Shown in pieces: positions 5,385 to 8,462 of a stretch of 8,462 nt of DNA. The DNA is from Candidatus Nomurabacteria bacterium (GTDB lineage: Bacteria > Patescibacteriota > Minisyncoccia > Phycocordibacterales > UBA1006), in the NCBI GenBank assembly GCA_943357975.1, contig CALRGS010000024.1, positions 1-8,462 of the forward strand, read 5' to 3'. A program made the translations under genes and the position numbers. How positions within the stretch are numbered: the stretch's first letter is position 1; each line of letters starts with the position of its first letter. The notes under the pieces are model-generated. The model ran no database searches, had not been told where the DNA came from, and saw nothing but the letters and a program-made list of their open reading frames with translations.

Positions 5385-5807
5385 ATGAAAAATTTGCCAA
5401 ACAAAGCTGCTATCGCTTTTCAAAACTTAGCAAAAGAACTTGTCGCCACAGTAACTGTTAATGAAACATCCCCAGATTTTGATGTCATCATTCCTAAAGC
5501 CGAAACCGTCTATCTTTGGGATAGGAAACATGGAATGGAACAGGTGACCTTTCCAGAAAGCTTTCTGGTGTACGATGACTCGTTATCCTTAGGGAGCACT
5601 ATTTTACATTTTTCTTCGCAAGGGGGAGACACAAGATTTTCTTCTATTGGGGTACATAATCCAACAGAAAAAACCCTGAATGTTTACCTAGCGAATATGG
5701 TTGATGTGAGGATTTGGGAACATGAAGCACTTACCCAGGGCTTCTATGATGAAATAGTTCGTGATAGTACAACTACTTCCTCAGTTGGATTTTCAGGTTC
5801 GCTGTAG
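5385..5807 (+). CDS. Hypothetical protein (140 aa)
   Basis: I do not recognise a family. After a short helical N-terminus (NKAAIAFQNLAKELVATV, 6-23) the protein looks beta-rich, with segments such as DFDVIIPKAETVYLW (31-45), ESFLVYDD (58-65), STILHFSSQGG (71-81), FSSIGVHNP (85-93) and KTLNVYLANMVDVRIWEH (96-113). It ends in a Ser/Thr/Gly-rich tail (DSTTTSSVGFSGSL), probably flexible. A secretion signal and membrane helix are absent. It is monocistronic, with a strong promoter at 5284-5312, a 66-nt leader containing a perfect dyad, and an intrinsic terminator a few bases after its TAG stop. The neat expression unit argues for a real gene. A small beta-sandwich or ligand-binding fold is plausible but unproven. 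Confidence 0.78.
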   Translation: MKNLPNKAAIAFQNLAKELVATVTVNETSPDFDVIIPKAETVYLWDRKHGMEQVTFPESFLVYDDSLSLGSTILHFSSQGGDTRFSSIGVHNPTEKTLNVYLANMVDVRIWEHEALTQGFYDEIVRDSTTTSSVGFSGSL

Positions 5808-5816
5808 AAAACAAAA

Positions 5817-5854
5817 AGCCGAATGAATTACAATTTGTAATCACTCGGCTTTTT
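5817..5854. terminator. Bidirectional intrinsic terminator
   Basis: AGCCGA pairs with TCGGCT, then (A/C mismatch and one bulged A) TGA/TCA and TTAC/GTAA close the hairpin; TTTTT follows at 5850-5854. The five-A run at 5813-5817 gives the T-tract for the minus-strand operon ending at 5891. It ends the 140-aa gene on the plus strand. Confidence 0.85.
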
Positions 5855-5890
5855 CTATTCCTAAAATATGTTCACGGCCTCAAGGTTGGA

Positions 5891-6130
5891 TTATTTTATG
5901 AGACTTAGTTTTTCGGCACGACTTAATCGCTTCAGTTCCCCTTCGCGCGTACGCGCCTCGGCATAACTTGCACACTCTTCGGAATATTTTAAAACCACGG
6001 GCCTACGGATTTTGGTGTAATGAGCCCCTGATTTTAGATTATTGTGCGCGTGAAGCCTTTTGTCCAAGTCATTGGTAGACCCAATATAAAAAGTCTTATC
6101 TGCACATTCTAGTAAATATACGAAATACAT
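5891..6130 (-). CDS. GIY-YIG domain protein, UPF0213/YhbQ-like (79 aa)
   Basis: This is a minimal single-domain GIY-YIG protein of typical UPF0213 length. It opens MYFVYLLECADKTFYIGST, where FVY (3-5) stands for the GIY motif and YIG is 15-17. R25 and H29 follow in DLDKRLHAHN, and the C-terminal TREGELKRLSRAEKLSLI segment carries the expected catalytic glutamate (E63) and the conserved basic helix. The fold is that of UvrC and homing-endonuclease nucleases. Small members are proposed to act on nucleic acids, but their cellular job is poorly defined. I use the ATG at 6128-6130, exactly at the domain start; an upstream frame to 6229 would overlap the previous gene by 92 nt and adds nothing domain-like. 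It starts 7 nt after the previous stop, so it is the last gene of the operon. Confidence 0.9.
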   Translation of the reverse strand: MYFVYLLECADKTFYIGSTNDLDKRLHAHNNLKSGAHYTKIRRPVVLKYSEECASYAEARTREGELKRLSRAEKLSLIK

Positions 6131-6137
6131 AGAACAG

Positions 6138-6677
6138 TTAGTTTGTTGTATCAAGGTTTGCACAGTCTCCTTGCGACATCTGAAATCCTGGAGTAAGGTT
6201 TCCAGCGTCTTTATACCCATACGTTCCATCGCCTTGGTCTACCATCTCACCAAATAGTGCCACAGCACTTCCTTCACCAAATATAATTTTCAATTGTTCG
6301 GTTACGGTCATTCCTTCAGCTATTGAATTCCATAATACATCAGCAGTCCGCGCAGAAATTTTTGGATCCATAGGACCAATAGCTCCTGTGAACGTTCCGA
6401 CCTTTGAATCCTTTTCTCCAGGAAGGTTTTTATATTCTCCTATCACTCGAGTTCCACCTGGACCCGTGATGCTCATTTTCAAAATGGCTCGATCAGAAAA
6501 CCCACTCGGTAATGTTTTTTCGTAATGAAAGCACATTTCAATAGGCTGAGCCGATGGTGTCAGATCTGGTTCTGGAGTCACAGCAACAGGCTCTTTGGTA
6601 TTCCTTAACAAAACCGCTGTAATTATTACAGCAATAGTAAGCAGTACTCCTCCACTGATGAGCAAGGTTTTTTTCAT
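6138..6677 (-). CDS. Membrane-anchored extracytoplasmic protein (179 aa), unknown function
   Basis: The N-terminus MKKTLLISGG followed by a hydrophobic run (about 5-24) is a signal anchor; there is no lipobox cysteine. A Pro/Thr-rich linker (29-46: EPVAVTPEPDLTPSAQP) leads to an exported domain of about 130 residues. That domain begins IEMCFHYEKTLPSGFSDRAILKMSI, contains TGPGGTRVIGEYKNLPGEKDSKVGTFTG (71-98), and ends GDCANLDTTN. Its only two cysteines, C49 and C172, bracket the domain and could form a disulfide. I do not recognise a named family. It begins 9 nt after the META-domain gene stop and precedes the GIY-YIG gene by 7 nt, so the three are probably co-transcribed. The shared signal-anchor layout with the META protein suggests both act outside the membrane. 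Confidence 0.85.
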   Translation of the reverse strand: MKKTLLISGGVLLTIAVIITAVLLRNTKEPVAVTPEPDLTPSAQPIEMCFHYEKTLPSGFSDRAILKMSITGPGGTRVIGEYKNLPGEKDSKVGTFTGAIGPMDPKISARTADVLWNSIAEGMTVTEQLKIIFGEGSAVALFGEMVDQGDGTYGYKDAGNLTPGFQMSQGDCANLDTTN

Positions 6678-6686
6678 GTCGCGTTA

Positions 6687-7196
6687 TTATTGCTTTTTAC
6701 TGAACACCATCACATTTGAAGTTTCTCCAAGGATCAACACGAGGTTTCCATCAGCATCGGTGGTCATACGTGTTGCTTGGGCAAGGCTTGTTGTGAAATC
6801 GGTTTCCTGTGATCCTTCGCAATATTTAAGGGTGCTCACGAACTGTCCGAATGAAATAACTCCATCAGAACCCATGGTGTATTCCCCACCAAATCCATTA
6901 CAGTCAGTTGCTCCAGAAACTTTTCCATCAGTTCCGAAAGTAATTGAAAATTCTCCAGGTTTAGCAACGGGAACCATTCCATCGCCTCCGATAATATTTC
7001 TCTCCCATACCCAAGTCTGTCCGACAACGTCAGCTAGTTGTGGTGGAGGCGTGCTTCCAGCTGGAAGCTTGCCCATCATACGCCCTGAATCTAGAGGGCT
7101 TGTTGCTGGTGCATTATTTAATGCGCGAATACCGAAGAATATCGCTACGGCAACAATGATAATAATTGCAATTGAAGAAATGGTTTGTTTTGTCAT
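6687..7196 (-). CDS. META-domain (HslJ-like) membrane-anchored protein
   Basis: The 169-residue protein has an N-terminal signal anchor (SSIAIIIIVAVAIFFGI, about 7-23), a Pro/Ser/Gly-rich linker (30-56) and a META domain (about 57-165). Hallmarks are the opening GQTWVWERN (59-67), the FSITFGTDGKVSGATDCNGFGGEYT core (83-107) and the later ISFGQFVSTLKYCEG (114-128). Cysteines C99 and C126 occupy the usual conserved positions. META domains occur in HslJ, linked to heat and novobiocin tolerance in E. coli, and in many secreted bacterial proteins; no enzymatic activity is established. It is the first gene of a three-gene operon. The ATG at 7194-7196 sits 6 nt after a TATGCTATACT box, implying a leaderless mRNA. 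Confidence 0.9.
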   Translation of the reverse strand: MTKQTISSIAIIIIVAVAIFFGIRALNNAPATSPLDSGRMMGKLPAGSTPPPQLADVVGQTWVWERNIIGGDGMVPVAKPGEFSITFGTDGKVSGATDCNGFGGEYTMGSDGVISFGQFVSTLKYCEGSQETDFTTSLAQATRMTTDADGNLVLILGETSNVMVFSKKQ

Positions 7197-7202
7197 GGGG
7201 TA

Positions 7203-7213
7203 AGTATAGCATA
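7203..7213 (-). promoter_or_regulatory. Extended -10 promoter of the META operon, leaderless type
   Basis: TATGCTATACT on the minus strand, then TACCCC, then ATG: the same spacing and nearly the same bases as the flavoprotein promoter at 2053-2063. Transcription would begin at the A of the start codon. No -35 match is visible. Confidence 0.68.
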
Positions 7214-7253
7214 AATCAGTTTTTCATAGGACAAGTAGAATATAGTGGAATAC

Positions 7254-7281
7254 TTGACAAGTTATTCTATATATGTATAAT
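7254..7281 (+). promoter_or_regulatory. Promoter for the XRE-like gene
   Basis: TTGACA (7254-7259), a 16-bp spacer and TATAAT (7276-7281), both consensus hexamers. Transcription would start near 7288, giving an A/C-rich leader of about 36 nt containing TAACC repeats and no Shine-Dalgarno sequence. CTTGACAAG here is itself a short palindrome and could be part of an operator. Confidence 0.88.
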
Positions 7282-7323
7282 TACCCCCAGTAACTAATTT
7301 CTTTAACCAAAAAACCATTAACC

Positions 7324-7818
7324 ATGCCCAGAAAGAAAGGACCTAAAAAGCCCCAAAAAATGTATTTATTGAGAACGCTTCGTATTCAAAAAGGCATTGC
7401 TACCCTGAAAAGCTTTGCGGATAAAATAGCAAAGAATATGGAGAAAACATCTGAAAAGGGTGCCCGAGCCGTGATGTCTGCCCTCTCCCGTTACGAGAAC
7501 GGAAAAAAGCCACCAGCACCCTATTTTGAAGCTATTAAAGCGGTGTTGGAACTTTCTCCTGAAGAGATACAAAGTATCAACAAATCTTTCGCTCGTACTG
7601 GCGCTAAGAAGAAAAAAACAAAGAGCCGTTCTTTTAAAAATAACTCAACAACGAGCCCTCGCAAACGAAAACCGTTAAATGATGCGGTGCCGCCTACTTC
7701 AAAGCCTGGAATAATTACCCCAGAGGCAGCAGCTAAATTCAGTAACGCAGTAGCTGCTTTAGGTGAGATTTCGCTTGAGCGCGCTATACAGTTGCTCGGA
7801 GATATTGCAACCAAGTAA
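7324..7818 (+). CDS. XRE/Cro-like helix-turn-helix DNA-binding protein with basic tail (164 aa)
   Basis: After a basic start (MPRKKGPKKPQK), residues 14-88 look like a Cro/C1-type HTH domain. LLRTLRIQKGI is helix 1, SFADKIAKNM helix 2, then ARAVMSALSRYENGKKPPAPYFEAIKAVLELSPEEI, with the SRYENGKKPP turn typical of XRE proteins. A longer insertion than usual (about 40-47, MEKTSEKG) separates helices 2 and 3. Residues 92-120 are Lys/Arg/Ser/Thr-rich and probably disordered; the C-terminus (132-162) forms one or two Ala-rich helices (PEAAAKFSNAVAALGEISLERAIQLLGDIA), perhaps for dimerisation. A transcriptional regulator or nucleoid-type protein is likely. It has its own consensus promoter with a palindromic -35 region, compatible with autoregulation, and its own terminator. 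Confidence 0.75.
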   Translation: MPRKKGPKKPQKMYLLRTLRIQKGIATLKSFADKIAKNMEKTSEKGARAVMSALSRYENGKKPPAPYFEAIKAVLELSPEEIQSINKSFARTGAKKKKTKSRSFKNNSTTSPRKRKPLNDAVPPTSKPGIITPEAAAKFSNAVAALGEISLERAIQLLGDIATK

Positions 7819-7838
7819 TCGTGCAGGTAGTGAAGTAC

Positions 7839-7875
7839 AAAACCGTCCCTTTTCAAAAAGTGGGGCGGTTTTTTT
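7839..7875. terminator. Intrinsic terminator after the XRE-like gene
   Basis: AAAACCGTCCC (7839-7849) pairs with GGGGCGGTTTT (7862-7872) with one G-T wobble, the inner TTTT/AAAA extends the stem, and a run of seven T ends at 7875. It terminates the plus-strand gene and, through its A-rich left edge, may also serve the PhnA-like gene ending at 7892. Confidence 0.88.
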
Positions 7876-7891
7876 ATGTTCTTGTTCAGTT

Positions 7892-8158
7892 CTAGTTACG
7901 CTTCCTTAAAAATTCTGTACGGAGGATGATGCCTTTCATGTTGTCATAGCGACATTCTACCTCTTCAACATCACCAGTGAGTTTAATACTTTTGATCACG
8001 GTCCCCTTCTTTATAGTAAGTTTTGTCCCACCAACTTTAAGGTCCTTGATTACAGAAACCTCGTCACCTGACGCGAGGGATTTCCCTTCGCAGTCTACGC
8101 AGGCTTCGATGTCTTCTTGGTCAACATCCTCTTCGTCTTTGATTTCATCGTGATTCAT
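7892..8158 (-). CDS. PhnA/YjdM-family protein lacking a full zinc ribbon (88 aa)
   Basis: Residues 24-86 match the PhnA C-terminal domain: EGKSLASGDEVSVIKDLKVGG, then KGTVIKSIKLTGDVEEVECRYDNMKGIILRTEFLRK. This is a small SH3-like beta fold. E. coli PhnA (YjdM) is about 111 residues and starts with a four-cysteine zinc ribbon. Here the N-terminus is instead acidic (MNHDEIKDEEDVDQEDIEA), with a single CxxC pair (C20, C23) at the domain edge. The family was named for the phosphonate locus but is not part of the C-P lyase; its true function is unclear. No phosphonate gene is nearby. The ATG at 8156-8158 follows an extended -10 box by 9 nt. It lies 24 nt downstream of the VF530-like gene on the same strand. 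Confidence 0.87.
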   Translation of the reverse strand: MNHDEIKDEEDVDQEDIEACVDCEGKSLASGDEVSVIKDLKVGGTKLTIKKGTVIKSIKLTGDVEEVECRYDNMKGIILRTEFLRKRN

Positions 8159-8167
8159 ATGGTTGGG

Positions 8168-8176
8168 ATAATAGCA
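8168..8176 (-). promoter_or_regulatory. Extended -10 promoter for the PhnA-like gene, near-leaderless
   Basis: TGCTATTAT on the minus strand ends 9 nt before the ATG at 8158, so the transcript would begin 2-3 nt ahead of the start codon. It occupies the short gap behind the VF530-like gene, so the PhnA-like gene can be expressed independently. No -35 match is evident. Confidence 0.6.
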
Positions 8177-8182
8177 CGAATA

Positions 8183-8383
8183 TTAAAAAGTGTCTTTGTA
8201 GAGTCGTTCTACTTTGGTTCTGGCCCAAGGCGTTCTGCGGAGGAATGTGAGGCTGGATTTGATGCTTGGGTCTACCTGAAAGCACTTGATGCGCACATAC
8301 ATCCCCATCTTCTCCCACCCCAAATGCGCCACAAGTTCGTTGAGGATGGCTTCGAGGGTTTTGTTTTGGAGTGGGTTGGGCAT
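8183..8383 (-). CDS. VF530-family (DUF2132) DNA-binding protein (66 aa)
   Basis: The whole protein matches the VF530 pattern. NPLQNKTLEAILNELVAHLGWEKMG (3-27) is the helical N-terminal half. IKCFQVDPSIKSSLTFLRRTPWARTKVERLY (32-62) carries the signature of a small helical protein in which a conserved SSLKFLRKTPWAR-type segment dominates. The length (66 aa) is normal for the family. The Vibrio VF530 structure led to a proposed DNA-binding role, but no process is assigned. The ATG at 8381-8383 directly precedes the conserved NPL motif and is a natural start. I see no clear promoter or ribosome-binding site within 60 nt upstream. It may be transcribed together with the PhnA-like gene 24 nt downstream. 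Confidence 0.9.
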   Translation of the reverse strand: MPNPLQNKTLEAILNELVAHLGWEKMGMYVRIKCFQVDPSIKSSLTFLRRTPWARTKVERLYKDTF

Positions 8384-8416
8384 GTGTGGTTATCTATGTA
8401 ATTATTTCTAAAAAGT

Positions 8417-8425
8417 TGCTATAAT
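8417..8425 (+). promoter_or_regulatory. Extended -10 promoter reading out of the window
   Basis: TGCTATAAT, a consensus extended -10, lies on the plus strand with a poor -35. Transcription would start near 8432 into a pyrimidine-rich leader (CCAACCTCCTCCG). No ATG follows before the right edge, so the gene it serves is outside the window. Confidence 0.5.
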
Positions 8426-8462
8426 TTATATTTCATTTGCCAACCTCCTCCGTCTTTTGTCC

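Noticed and set aside
6131..6229. Longer 112-residue version of the GIY-YIG protein
   Set aside because: The extra 33 residues overlap the preceding gene out of frame; the domain begins exactly at the ATG at 6130.
6595..7203. 202-residue plus-strand open frame
   Set aside because: Antisense to the META-domain gene and the start of the 179-aa gene, which have clear signal anchors and a recognised domain; no promoter precedes it.
7521..7856. 111-residue minus-strand open frame
   Set aside because: Antisense to the XRE-like gene and spans its terminator.
1..8462. CRISPR array, tRNA, rRNA, defence island or prophage
   Set aside because: I saw no regularly spaced direct repeats, no cloverleaf-like tRNA sequence, no rRNA and no nuclease, integrase or capsid gene apart from the small GIY-YIG protein.

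Overview
The window looks like a chromosomal segment from a Patescibacteria (Candidate Phyla Radiation) bacterium, most likely of the Parcubacteria type. This placement is an inference. It rests on many very small genes, moderate-to-low GC, the absence of Shine-Dalgarno sequences, recurrent extended -10 promoters of the form TATGCTATACT, and small stand-alone SWIB, YgjP-like, PhnA-like and VF530-like proteins. No rRNA, tRNA, CRISPR array, transposase or phage gene is visible. All 14 stop codons seen are TAA (11) or TAG (3).

Layout. Positions 1-2046 hold a minus-strand cluster. In transcription order it contains an HI0933/BaiN-type flavoprotein, a small YgjP-like zinc metalloprotease, a 42-residue very basic protein, a compound inverted repeat of about 108 bp, and the start of a probable SWIB-domain protein that runs off the left edge. 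From 2046 onward, single plus-strand genes alternate with minus-strand genes or operons. The plus-strand genes are a 102-aa membrane-anchored protein, a 157-aa hypothetical, a 140-aa hypothetical and a 164-aa XRE-like DNA-binding protein. The minus-strand units are a 168-aa hypothetical, an ABC-F ATPase, a three-gene operon (META-domain protein, membrane-anchored protein, GIY-YIG protein), and a PhnA-like/VF530-like pair. Each plus-strand gene starts from a divergent intergenic promoter region and ends at a hairpin that can also serve the convergent neighbour.

Expression signals are the most coherent feature. Four of the five clearest plus-strand or hypothetical-gene promoters have a full -35/-10 pair with a -35 close to TTGACA; the fifth, at 3034-3061, has the weaker TTGCAT. 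All five have A/C-rich leaders of roughly 25-65 nt. Several minus-strand genes instead carry a -10 box only 6-9 nt before the ATG and no good -35, so their transcripts should start at or next to the start codon. None of the 15 start codons has a convincing ribosome-binding site that is independent of a promoter element.

Functionally the window mixes translation support (ABC-F), redox (flavoprotein), proteolysis (YgjP-like), chromatin-type or DNA-binding proteins (SWIB, VF530, XRE-like, perhaps the basic peptide) and envelope proteins of unknown role. I see no defence island or secretion system. The best leads are the leaderless-type promoters, the compound repeat that abuts a stop codon, and the unrecognised small genes with strong promoters of their own.
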